This document shows positions 7,639 to 17,200 of a stretch of DNA of 24,189 nucleotides, piece after piece. This DNA is from M55B129 sp964506505. GTDB lineage: Bacteria; Bacillota; Dethiobacteria; DTU022. Position 1 is the stretch's first letter, and each line of letters starts with the position of its first letter. The stretch is from contig CAZDKY010000057.1 of assembly GCA_964506505.1 (NCBI GenBank), positions 1-24,189 on the forward strand, in the 5' to 3' direction. Made by a program: the position numbers and the translations under genes. Below the pieces are notes generated by a model. That model made no database searches. It was given only the letters and a program-made list of their open reading frames with translations, and was not told the DNA's origin.

Positions 7639-7665
7639 TTTCCTGATAGATTGTCTATCAGGAAA
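7639..7665. promoter_or_regulatory. Perfect 12-bp inverted repeat, TetR-operator-like
   Basis: TTTCCTGATAGA (7639-7650) and TCTATCAGGAAA (7654-7665) are exact inverted copies around a 3-base centre TTG. The CCTGATAGA half-site resembles the classical tet operator half-site CTATCA(G)TGATAG turned outward. It lies 26 bases before the lipoprotein gene and no T-tract follows, so an operator or mRNA hairpin is likelier than a terminator. Confidence 0.45.
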
Positions 7666-7691
7666 ATCCATGACAAAGAAGGCTGAAGTAA

Positions 7692-8093
7692 ATGAAAAGA
7701 TTTTTTCTGCCGCTGGTTTTAATTCTGGTTCTACTGGGCTGTACCATTTGTTACGGGTGTGAAAGGGAATCTGAAAATTACTTTTTTACCGTAGAAGATG
7801 CCGTAGGCGAAATAGAAATCGGCAAGGGTGAAACATTCACGATAGAGCTGGAAGAGAACCCCTCGACCGGTTTCAGCTGGCACTGGACTGTGAACCCGGA
7901 AGGTGCTGTTGTTCTGGATGCTGATGAGTTTGCTCCGGCTGAAAACGAAGAGCTTGTTGGTGCTCCAGGCAGCCATCAATTTGTTTTCAGGGCGGAAGAA
8001 GCGGGAGAAGCGGAAGTTCTATTCCAGTATTACCGGGACTGGGAACCGGAAAATATAACTGAAACTTATACTTTTAATGTTGCCATAGAATAA
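7692..8093 (+). CDS. Chagasin-like cysteine protease inhibitor (I42), lipoprotein
   Basis: The product has 133 aa. The N-terminus is a lipoprotein signal: basic MKR, a hydrophobic stretch, and lipobox LLGC with Cys17 as the lipidated residue. The mature part shows the three inhibitor loops of the chagasin family: NPSTGFSW (residues 56-63; canonical NPTTGF-W), a loop around GAPGSHQF (90-97), and YRDWEP (114-119; canonical RPW). Such proteins block papain-type proteases. Bound to the outer face of the membrane, this one could protect the cell from secreted proteases or tune its own. The start is supported only by a weak AAGG-like site. The gene is probably controlled through the inverted repeat at 7639-7665. 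Confidence 0.88.
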   Translation: MKRFFLPLVLILVLLGCTICYGCERESENYFFTVEDAVGEIEIGKGETFTIELEENPSTGFSWHWTVNPEGAVVLDADEFAPAENEELVGAPGSHQFVFRAEEAGEAEVLFQYYRDWEPENITETYTFNVAIE

Positions 8094-8141
8094 TCCCGTC
8101 AATAGCCCCATGTGTTTGTCCTTCTGTATTCTTCCTTTTGC

Positions 8142-10229
8142 TCAATCCAGCATGTCAACAAGGCCCGAGGCCCGCTCCATGGTTTTTCCTGCTCCCCATT
8201 CTATAGCTTCCACAGGCCCGACGAAAGTAACCGACCGGCGTGCTCTTGTCACCGCGGTGTAAAGAAGTTCACGTGTCAGCGGGCGCACGGGTACTGCAGG
8301 CAGGATTATGGCGACCCGGTCATATTCCGAGCCCTGGGCCTTGTGAACGGTTGTTGCCCAGGCTGGTTCAAGGCGCCCGTAAAGAATGCCCAGGGGGAAA
8401 GCGACGAAACTTTCGCCCCGGGGAAAAACGGCCATCGGTTCGGCAGAACGGCTTCTCGTTCCAGCTGCAGTCGCCACATTAAGCACCAGACCGGAGTCAC
8501 CGTTGTAGAGCCTCAGGTTATAATCGTTCCTGGTCATCAGCACCGGTTCGCCCACCAGTAATGGTGGATTACCGACTGCCCGATCCATTGGGTGGCTTTC
8601 CTCCAGCCAGCGGTGGTGAAACCAGGCATTTACTTCGTCGGAGCCCGTCCCGCCGGCCGTCACCCTGGTTACGCACAAAATCCTGTCTGATTCATAGTAA
8701 GAAATTAATTCACCCAGGGCTTCCGCATCCTCGCCTGTGAAACCGGCTGATCCGGAAATGTATGTGCGGGAGAGGTACTTTTCAAGATCAATTGGAGCTT
8801 CCATCAAGTGCTCATACCACCTGGCAAAGAATTCTTCTTTTTGCCTTTCGTTGCCGGGGGTCAGGTATTCCACACCTTTGAAAAGCAGCTCCGGCACTGC
8901 TGTCCTGAGGGCTGTTCTTTCTCCTTCGTTTGCCTTCAGGGGTGATATGCCCCTGTTGATGGCAGCCGCCGCCCCGAGGATGCTTCGGCCTTCTGCAGCT
9001 TCTTCGCGGGCCCGGTAACTCTTCTTCAGTATTACTATCCGCCCCTGTGTCGCAGCCCTTTTCGAGCGGCAGAGGTCGCGCAGGACAGCCCCGGTTTCAA
9101 TTGGCGGCAGCTGATCGGCATCGCCCAGGAAAACCACCCGGGCTTCGGGGCGGAGAGCGCGCAGCAGCTGATCGAACATGGCCAGATCGAGCATCGAACT
9201 CTCGTCGACAATGACCAGTTCTTCGGCCAGGGGGTTGTGTTCGTCGTGCCTGAACCGCTCGCTCCCGGGTGAGTAACCGAGTAGGCGGTGCAGGGTAAAA
9301 GAAGGCGGGCTCTTTTCCAGCAGGCGGCGGTCAGCTTCTCCTGCTCCGGGAATTGCCTTCAGGTGTTCGGCGATGGACCTTCTCATCCGGTCGGCTGCCT
9401 TGCCGGTCGGTGCAGCCAGGGCGATAGAATCCAGGGATAGATCGCCCGGTCGGGCCAAAACGCGTAAAAGGGTGGCCACGATCGAAGTTTTACCGCTTCC
9501 GGGGCGGCCGCTGATAACAGTTATCCGACCACCCAGAGCAGTGCGTACCGCTTCCTTCTGGTGATCGTCGAGTTCCGCCCTGCCGAAAGAGCCCTCCGGC
9601 GGGTTGGCAAACACCTCGGCCAGTGCTCTTTCAAGCGCTGGATCTGATCCCGGTTCCCCGCGGTTGCCCTGCTCTTTTTCCGCAGCCTCGAAGTCGCCGC
9701 CGAGGCGTTCCCTTAAATTCCGGGCCACCCGTGCTTCCAGAACGTGCAGCTTCTGGATATAGAGGCAGCCGTGATCGAAGATTAGCGGCCGGTAATCAGT
9801 CGGCCCGCCGAAGATATCGGTCAGCCCGGGTTCATTCCCTGAGGACTGCCTCCCGGTAACTGCTGTTTTAGCTTTCCAGAGCAGGTGATCGACGGCCGCC
9901 CGTTCATCATCCGTCAGGGAAAACAAGGAAAAGATCCGGTTAAAGTCGCCGTTTGCTGCCAGCGGCAGCCTGGTGCTCCCTTCGGCTGCTGCCGCCCGGA
10001 CGGCGATGATAAGGAGAAGAAGGGCTTTATGTTCTTCGGCCGATAGACACCCTCCGGCCAGGCGGGTAAGTTCCCAGGCCAGGTAAACATCATCGACCCC
10101 CAGATCGAGCTGTGCAGCCCGTGTAACAAGAGAATCAAAGAGAAGTGGCCAATTCTTGTGGTCTCCTGCCGCTGCTTCGAAGATCGCCGCCCCACTTCCG
10201 GACGGTGTCCACCTGATATCTTCAGCCAT
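8142..10229 (-). CDS. recD: Exodeoxyribonuclease V alpha chain, RecD helicase
   Basis: The 695-aa product is the fast 5'-3' superfamily 1B motor of RecBCD. After a variable N-terminal domain that contacts RecC, the helicase motifs appear in order: Walker A GRPGSGKTS (241-249), Walker B IVDESSML, motif III VFLGDADQLPPIETGAVL, and near the C-terminus the UvrD_C_2-type TTVHKAQGSEYDRVAIIL and LLYTAVTRARRSV. The length is a little above the 608 residues of E. coli RecD. The start ATG has AAGGG about eight bases upstream. It lies 178 bases after recB on the same strand. That gap contains short GC-rich hairpins (for example CCCGG/CCGGG around 10312-10334), so recD may have partly separate expression. 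Gene order recC-recB-recD equals that of enterobacteria. Confidence 0.93.
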   Translation of the reverse strand: MAEDIRWTPSGSGAAIFEAAAGDHKNWPLLFDSLVTRAAQLDLGVDDVYLAWELTRLAGGCLSAEEHKALLLLIIAVRAAAAEGSTRLPLAANGDFNRIFSLFSLTDDERAAVDHLLWKAKTAVTGRQSSGNEPGLTDIFGGPTDYRPLIFDHGCLYIQKLHVLEARVARNLRERLGGDFEAAEKEQGNRGEPGSDPALERALAEVFANPPEGSFGRAELDDHQKEAVRTALGGRITVISGRPGSGKTSIVATLLRVLARPGDLSLDSIALAAPTGKAADRMRRSIAEHLKAIPGAGEADRRLLEKSPPSFTLHRLLGYSPGSERFRHDEHNPLAEELVIVDESSMLDLAMFDQLLRALRPEARVVFLGDADQLPPIETGAVLRDLCRSKRAATQGRIVILKKSYRAREEAAEGRSILGAAAAINRGISPLKANEGERTALRTAVPELLFKGVEYLTPGNERQKEEFFARWYEHLMEAPIDLEKYLSRTYISGSAGFTGEDAEALGELISYYESDRILCVTRVTAGGTGSDEVNAWFHHRWLEESHPMDRAVGNPPLLVGEPVLMTRNDYNLRLYNGDSGLVLNVATAAGTRSRSAEPMAVFPRGESFVAFPLGILYGRLEPAWATTVHKAQGSEYDRVAIILPAVPVRPLTRELLYTAVTRARRSVTFVGPVEAIEWGAGKTMERASGLVDMLD

Positions 10230-10407
10230 TTATTTATTCCCTTCTTTCTGCCGGTACCGTATGCATTGAAAAATATATTGTTTACCCTTCAGTACAAGGT
10301 GCTCAGTTTATCCCGGGAAAATCGATCTCCCCGGTTATCCCTGCTTCAGAATCCTGTCAGATTAACGGGTCTGCCTTACCCGGTCAGCCGCATCACCCGG
10401 GCAAAAT

Positions 10408-13400
10408 TTATTCTTTTGCCGGCAGCCCTGCTTCGATAACTGCGCCGCCCCATTCCCTGCGGGTGATAAAATCTCTTTCCCATTCCGCAATTTTCCCGAA
10501 GGAGGGGCGGGAAAACCAGATCCCCCTGGTTTCGCCATCCGGATCGCCCGTTTCGAGGCCGCGAATGAAAGCGTAAAGAATTCCGCCGAATTTGTTCTCA
10601 TAGTCTTCCTCGGAACTGATGTTCAGCAGCCGGACGATGGCCAGGCTGTAGACCCGGGCCTGGAGGCTGTAGTTTGTCTCGACGTGGCTTTGCAGAGTTT
10701 CCCTGTCGTATGCAATCAGGCGGTCGCTTTTCCAGTCCAGCAGGTAAATTTTATGATCATATTCAAAGGCCAAATCGATCAGCCCCTGCAGGTAACCGCG
10801 CACCGCCCGGTAAGGCACCCTGCCCACTTCGTTCCGATCAGCATCTTCGCTGCCGGCCTGGGGATGGAAAGTCTCCGGGATAGGATAGACAAAGGCCATT
10901 TCGGCGCGCTGCCGTTCGCCTGAGGCAATACCTCCCGGCATTTCCAGCCGGGCGTTGTCTTCGCAGCTTTGTGTCTCCAGGGGGGTGCGCAGGGCGCGAT
11001 AAATCAGTTGCAGCGATTCAGCAAGGTGCCCGGCGGCGAAACCGTGGCGTCTAAGGGCGGCTGCTGCCCGCCGCCGCACTGTTTCCCGGGCTGCCCATTC
11101 ATCGAAACCGCTTTTCCTGATCTCTTCCACCGGGGTTTCTTCCAGGAGGGAATGTAGAAAAATGCCCGCTTCCCTGCCCCCGGGCAGTCCTTCTCCTCTA
11201 TCCCGGGATGCTTTTTCTCCCGCAGGGCCCGTGTCTGTAACGTCGGCACTCTCACTACCTTTTGCAGATTCTTCATTTCCTGAACCGTCGGCTGCGGCAT
11301 AATCTTTGCCCGGAGAATAAATTTCTTTTCTCTTCTTCTCCGGTGTCGTTACGGTTCCCGGCCACACTTCTTCCACTTCGCCTGCCACTGCCTCGTCGCG
11401 CCTGGCTGTCCCATCGTCAACATCCGCGGCTGGCGCCTGCCAGCTCTTGCCGCGGCTCATGCGTGTGTAACTGGTCAAAAGCACACCCCGGTGCAGGGGC
11501 TCAATTCCGGCTGCTTCTGCAGCCCTGGAAAGAGGCATTTCGAGCAGAGATTTTTCCTCCGGCCAGCCGGTAGCCCCGGGTTCCACCTTTCTTTCCCGCG
11601 GCAGCTTTTCCCGGCAGGAGACCCGGCGGACCTGGTAAAGCCTTTTGTCCTCCAGCCGCCCGCTTTCGGCCAGCCGGTCCAGTTGCTTCTGCAGCCCCTT
11701 ATAAAAGGCGCCGAGGTTTTTATACCCGTAACCTTTTGCTTCCTCTTCACCTGTGCCCTCCGGGGCTTTTCCGAACCAGGGCAGGTAAAGGCGGGAGCGT
11801 GCCCTTGTCAGGGCCACGTAGATCAGGCGCTGATTTTCTTCTGCTATTTCCTGCTCCACCGCTTCCCTGATTGCCCCATAAGCCCGACCGATATGCAGAC
11901 AGCGCCGGTTGTTGCTGTGGTAAATGTTTTTCTTGATTCCGCTGATCCGGGGATTGCTGAAGCCGCCCCCGATAAAGATTACCTCGGCCTCGAGCCCCTT
12001 TGCCTTATGCATAGTCAGAATCTGGACCGCTTCCCGGTCCGTCTCCAGACGCTGGATATCGCCTTCCCGTCCCTCCGGCATTTTCCGCCCGTCGATGCGT
12101 GCCTTCAAGCCGCCGGCCAGCTCATCCAGGGTCGCCGGGTGTGAATGAGCCTCAGCCTGGAGCAGCTCAAAGAGGTGCAGATAGTTGGTCAGAGCCCTTT
12201 CTTCTTCGGCAAAAACCAGCCTCCGTACCAGTCCAGAGTCGGTAAGAATTGTATCAAAAAAACGCTGCCAGGCATAAGTATCTGCAATTTTTTTCCACTC
12301 ATAAAGGAGGGCGGTCAGGGGATGCCCCTCTGCTGCTTCTTTCCAGTCCGGCAGTTCCTCAAGGGGCACGCCGAAGAAGGGCGTAAGCCAGGCGGCCATC
12401 CTGGCTGCGGCATCCGTCGGGGCATTGACGGCGCAGAGCAGCCGGTAAACATCAGCGGCTTCGTCAGTATTGAAAAGCCCTTCCTGTTTGTAGAAAGCGT
12501 GGGGTACATTGTAGCGGCGCAGCATCTCGCCGATCTGCTTCCCTTCTGCTGCGGTGCGGGTGAGGATATATATATCGCTCAGTTTAAGCGGCTCCGGACC
12601 GGTTTCTCCACTGGCGGTGACCGGACCGCCGGAGCCAATGAGCCGCCGGATTTCTTCGGCGATAAAGCAGGCCAGTCCCCGTTTAAGCCGGGGGGCACTT
12701 AGAGGATATCCTCCGCCGTGCAGGTGAAGCAGGTGTACCGGCACGGCTGGCAGTCCCTTTTCCAGGGCGGTGCGGGAATCATCCCCGCAGGTGACTATTT
12801 GCCCTTTGTCATAGCGGTTCAGTCCGCTGAAAAATCCCCGTTCCCCGCTTTCATCGCTGCTGCCGGCAATGATGATTTCATTGACCGCCTCAATCATTGT
12901 CTTTGTAGAGCGATAATTTTCTGTCAGCGGAAGCAGCGAAGCGCCATGCAGATTGACCAGGTAGCTTCTGGCTTCTTCGTAAGTGTGAACATCGGCGCCG
13001 CGGAAACTGTAAATAGCCTGTTTCAGGTCGCCGATCACGATCAGGCGGTGTTTCTCCGTTGCTTCAACAAAAATTTTGCGGAATATTTCCCACTGTACCG
13101 GATCGGTATCCTGAAATTCGTCGACCAGGGCCACAGTCCAGCGGTGCCGCAGGAGATCCAGCAGGACGGGTGCCTGTTCGCTCTGCAGCGCTTCCAGCAC
13201 ACCCACCAGCATATCGTCGTAATCAATCAAGCCTAGCGATTGCTTTCGAGACGCCAAACGGGCCTGGACCCGGGGCAGAAGCTCCCGGGCAAAAAAGGCT
13301 GTTTCATTTGCTGCCCGCCCGGCGATATCTTTAAGCTTCTCAACGAGCAGGCCTAACGCAGCCGGTGCTCCGGGAAGCCGGGCCATCTCAACCAGGTAGT

Positions 13401-14265
13401 CCCACTGTGTTTTTTTAATCTTATTAATAGATCGCTTCTTCTCCGCCCAGTCCAGGAAAAGGTCGGCTGCTGTTGCCGGATGATCTGTTTCCCGCATTGC
13501 TGCTAATGTTTCGGCCAGAGAGTCGATTATCTTGACCAGCCCGGCATAAAGTTTCTTTTCCCCATAAAAGGGCTCAACGGTTGCTTTCAGTTCTTCAAGT
13601 TCAGGGATTTCGGCCATCGACTGTCGGAAACACTCCGGATCCCAGAGAGGAGTGAGGGGACAGCGGTCCGGGCATCCTTCCCTGTGGCATTGGTAGAGGA
13701 AACCTGCCAGTTCGAGCAGCCTGCCGCCTTCCTCGACCCACTCCCGGAGCATTTTCCCTGTGCTGCCATCTTCTGCCAGAACTACCCGAATCTCTTCCCG
13801 GAAGGCGAAGCCGAACAGCTCTTCACCGGCCGCAATTTCCTGTTCGAAAAGGCGGCCTCCCAGGAAGGCCTGCTCCGACAGAACTCTTTGACAGAAACTG
13901 TGGATAGTGGAGATGGCCGCTCCGTCAAAGCGGAAAAGGGCCTCGCGCAGGCGCCCCCTGATCCGGTCGTCAATGGCCCAGTAATCAGCCGGGTTTTCAC
14001 CCGGTTCAAGGGCTCCGCTTTCATCGCAGACCTTCCTGATCAGGGCCCTGACCCGCTCCCGCAGTTCCCTCGTTGCGGCATCGGTAAAAGTGACCACCAG
14101 GATCTGCTCGATATTGATATCCTCATTCCTGATCAGAATATCGAGGACCAGGTGTTCGAGGGTAAAGGTTTTGCCGGTGCCTGCCGAAGCCTCGATTACG
14201 GCGTGTCCCTTTTTTAATTCCGGCCTGCCCAGGATAGCCGGCCGCCTGTAATAGGTGGTGTTCAT
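10408..14265 (-). CDS. recB: Exodeoxyribonuclease V beta chain, RecB helicase-nuclease
   Basis: The 1285-aa product (E. coli RecB: 1180) is the 3'-5' SF1A helicase and the only nuclease of the complex. Helicase motifs: EASAGTGKTFTLE (Walker A, K32), LVDEFQDTDPVQWEIF, VIGDLKQAIYSFRGADVHTY, LTENYRS, TMHKAKGLEAEVIF, and YVALTRARSRLYL. A low-complexity, charged linker of roughly 90 residues then joins it to the C-terminal nuclease domain. Nuclease residues are intact: His of FLHSLLEE, D1164 (LIDLAF), D1177 and K1179 (LLDWKSD), with the same 13-residue spacing as D1067/D1080/K1082 of E. coli, and a SLQARVY motif after them. The start ATG overlaps the recC stop (ATGA), so translation is coupled. 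It is expected to degrade and process double-strand ends for RecA. Confidence 0.95.
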   Translation of the reverse strand: MNTTYYRRPAILGRPELKKGHAVIEASAGTGKTFTLEHLVLDILIRNEDINIEQILVVTFTDAATRELRERVRALIRKVCDESGALEPGENPADYWAIDDRIRGRLREALFRFDGAAISTIHSFCQRVLSEQAFLGGRLFEQEIAAGEELFGFAFREEIRVVLAEDGSTGKMLREWVEEGGRLLELAGFLYQCHREGCPDRCPLTPLWDPECFRQSMAEIPELEELKATVEPFYGEKKLYAGLVKIIDSLAETLAAMRETDHPATAADLFLDWAEKKRSINKIKKTQWDYLVEMARLPGAPAALGLLVEKLKDIAGRAANETAFFARELLPRVQARLASRKQSLGLIDYDDMLVGVLEALQSEQAPVLLDLLRHRWTVALVDEFQDTDPVQWEIFRKIFVEATEKHRLIVIGDLKQAIYSFRGADVHTYEEARSYLVNLHGASLLPLTENYRSTKTMIEAVNEIIIAGSSDESGERGFFSGLNRYDKGQIVTCGDDSRTALEKGLPAVPVHLLHLHGGGYPLSAPRLKRGLACFIAEEIRRLIGSGGPVTASGETGPEPLKLSDIYILTRTAAEGKQIGEMLRRYNVPHAFYKQEGLFNTDEAADVYRLLCAVNAPTDAAARMAAWLTPFFGVPLEELPDWKEAAEGHPLTALLYEWKKIADTYAWQRFFDTILTDSGLVRRLVFAEEERALTNYLHLFELLQAEAHSHPATLDELAGGLKARIDGRKMPEGREGDIQRLETDREAVQILTMHKAKGLEAEVIFIGGGFSNPRISGIKKNIYHSNNRRCLHIGRAYGAIREAVEQEIAEENQRLIYVALTRARSRLYLPWFGKAPEGTGEEEAKGYGYKNLGAFYKGLQKQLDRLAESGRLEDKRLYQVRRVSCREKLPRERKVEPGATGWPEEKSLLEMPLSRAAEAAGIEPLHRGVLLTSYTRMSRGKSWQAPAADVDDGTARRDEAVAGEVEEVWPGTVTTPEKKRKEIYSPGKDYAAADGSGNEESAKGSESADVTDTGPAGEKASRDRGEGLPGGREAGIFLHSLLEETPVEEIRKSGFDEWAARETVRRRAAAALRRHGFAAGHLAESLQLIYRALRTPLETQSCEDNARLEMPGGIASGERQRAEMAFVYPIPETFHPQAGSEDADRNEVGRVPYRAVRGYLQGLIDLAFEYDHKIYLLDWKSDRLIAYDRETLQSHVETNYSLQARVYSLAIVRLLNISSEEDYENKFGGILYAFIRGLETGDPDGETRGIWFSRPSFGKIAEWERDFITRREWGGAVIEAGLPAKE

Positions 14266-17200
14266 AAGAGAACCTCCAGGGAAAGGATTTCTGAAAACAG
14301 CGGCCCGAAACGGCGATCAATCATTTGGGAGGTTTCTTCTGTCTTCGGCGGTTCATAGCTGCGCGGGGCAGGGACCGGGCCCCATAAGCTGGAGAAGGTT
14401 TTCCATTCACTTCTGGCCAGCTCTTTAACCCGTGCGGGAATCCTGCTGCCGATCATTTCTCCAACACAAATTTCATCCGACAGGGCTGAAAGAACCTGAT
14501 CGCTTCTGCTGCTGCCGAAACGGGTCAGGTATTCCCCGATAACAGCCTCGCAGGGCAGCAGGTAAGCGTGGGGGCCGGAGAGCAGATCTTCAGCCAGGGC
14601 AGCCAGCCAGCGGCGGGATTTTTCCTGCTCGGCAGGGCGCAGGCGCAGATGGTGGCAACCGGTTTCCCCGTCAGCACCGGCAAAAAAGATTAAGATTTCC
14701 CGTTCTCCACCTTCGGCCAGGCCGGCAGCCGCCAGCAAAGCCTGATCAACCATTCCCCGTAAAAGATAGCGGAAACTTTTTTCCACCGCGGTTTTTCCCC
14801 TTCCCTGGGGCGGTTTTTTAGCCTGCAGGATTAGAGTTCCACTGCCGTCTCCCAATATCCCCTCCAGCAGGCCGTTAATCTGCACCGGAATAACCCGTTT
14901 TTCTTCCTTCCCGGTGCTCACTGTAATATCAAAAGAGAGGGGAGCAAGAACCCGTTCAGCGGAGCGCTGCTCCTGCGGCCGTCCCAGGCGAATTCGGTGC
15001 AGGGGTGCGGGCGAGCTGGTATAAGCCCCTGCAGCCTGATTGTTCTCTCTCCAGCCTGTTTCGTAATCGACTGGTTCGCTCCGGCCGTCTTTCACTATAT
15101 GTTCGTGGCCGGCAAAAAGAGATTTCCAGCCGCAGAAAATATTAAAATGTCGTTTTTCCACTGCCCGTCCCAGGGAGCCCACCGGAAAGCGCCCGGCCAG
15201 GCGCATTCGTTTTGTTCGCTGTCGGTAGAGCTCTTCAGGGGTCTCACCTGTTGCCAGGGAATCGAAAAAAACACCCCGTAAAAGTACAGTTTCCGTAAGC
15301 CGATCTATCTCAAAATCTTCTTCTTCTTTTTCAGCCGGATCTTCCTCAATCTCTTCCAGACCGAGCATGGCAGATGCCCAGCCCTGCATGGGACACTCGA
15401 GAAAGCGGCGCAGGGCGGAAAGAGAGAGGGGGAAGGGATCTTCAAGTGGTTTATCTGCCGAATCTCTAATATCCGGATTCAAAGCGGCCTCTTCACGGCG
15501 GGCGGTATTTTTTGCTGTGGCAGACTGCGGTGGATCTCCGGGCAGGGCCAGCATTTTTTCAAGAGATTCCCAGGCTTCCGGGGCGGCAGCCCTGCGGATG
15601 GCGGATAGCTCCCGGCGGAAACTTTCCCGAAAAGGGCCATTCGGCCCTGTCAGATCGCCTTCTCCGGCATAGGCGTGCCCCCTCCAGTTTTTGGCGATCT
15701 CCCTAATGTGAAATTCCGCCCGGGCTTCATCGAGAAAAGTGTCTCCGGCAGCGGAAGGATCATCAAAACGGCGCAGGGGCGGGTCAACCTGTAGTTTTAC
15801 CAGTCCATCTTTATCCAGGTAGCTCTGTTTCAAGATGTGGAGAAGCTCCTGGACTACCGCCGAAGGCTGCAGCGGATCGCCTGTTTGTTCATCTCGCTTC
15901 ACGTAGGACAAGTAAAGTTTTTCGCGGGCGCAGAGAAGAGTTTCCAGAAACATATAGCGGTCCCTTTCAGCGGGATCCACGTCTCCGGCCCGCCGACGGG
16001 CTGCCCGCAGATCCAGAGCATCGCGGCGGGCGGAGGCCGGAAAGAGGCCTTCACCCAAACCGAGCAGAAAGATTACCCGAAAAGGGATGGCCCGCATCGG
16101 CAGGAAGGAAGAAACAACCACGCCCTCGGCCAGGTACTGCCCCCGGCCGCCGCCCAGCGCTTCGATGGTCCGCCGGGCGATTTCGGCGGCCACCCGGCCG
16201 CTTACTTTTTCGCCCAGGTCCATGTCTTCCAGCTTGCCCAGGGCTCGCAGCAGTCGCAGGCGATCCTGCTCATCTGCGCCATCGTTCACCTGCAGATAAG
16301 CATCGGCCTGGGTTGTGTAAAAACGAGCCCATTCGCTCAGGGTCAGTTTTCTTTCACGGACAAATCGGGCATCTGCAATCAGCGATCTGGCCAGGAGGCC
16401 GAAGCGGGCGATCCCGGTTTGCCCGGAAGGATTTATTTCTTCTACCAGCCAGCAGTCATCACCAGTTTCAAAAATTTTGTCGGTGCCGCTTTTTTCACCG
16501 GTCATAAAGGCGCCCAGGGCCAGCCGGCGGAGTCCCTGGTCCCAGTTGTAGACATCTTCATCGATGTAAGTGCCGGCGTGATCTCCGTGATCGGCGCCGA
16601 AAATGATGCCCAGTTCCTCGGAATAGGTGGCCAGCTCGTTGGCGTTGAGACCGCCCAGGCGCCCGATGACGGCCGGATGGCAAATCAGGGTGAGCATCTC
16701 TGCCCGGGAAAAGCGGCCGAAGGGCAGCTGCAGGAGCAGATCCATCACTTCCAGCAGCCTGCTGCCGGCGGTGCCCGGCAGATCGGAAATACTGCTGGGC
16801 AGGTTGTGACAGGAGGCGAAAACCGCTTCAATTTGCGGCAGGTAGAGATCGCGATCGGCACTGTTGACAATCACTGCAATATCACTGAATCGCAGGGGCG
16901 GGTCAGTGCTGTCCCGGCTCATCAGGTTCCAGATCTCGTCGGCCACCCACTCTACTTCACGGTGCACAGAGGGGGCGGCTACAAGATGCAGCGTGCTGTC
17001 GGGCTGCAGGCGTTCATCATTTACCTCCCCTGCAGTGGATCCATCGTTGCCGGCGGTACTGCAGTCCGCTTTGCGCTGGAGTATATCTTCCTGCAGTTTC
17101 TGCAGGAGGCCGTCTGCAGAAGAGGTCGGCCTGCTGAAGGCTGCTGTAAAGTCGCAGTCGGTCAACTCATCCAGCAGGCGGATGTGTTCCTGGCCCGGCT

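Noticed and set aside
11173..11430. Low-complexity part of RecB as a sign of a broken gene or fusion
   Set aside because: The frame is continuous and lies where RecB has its flexible tether between helicase and nuclease; it is simply longer than in E. coli.
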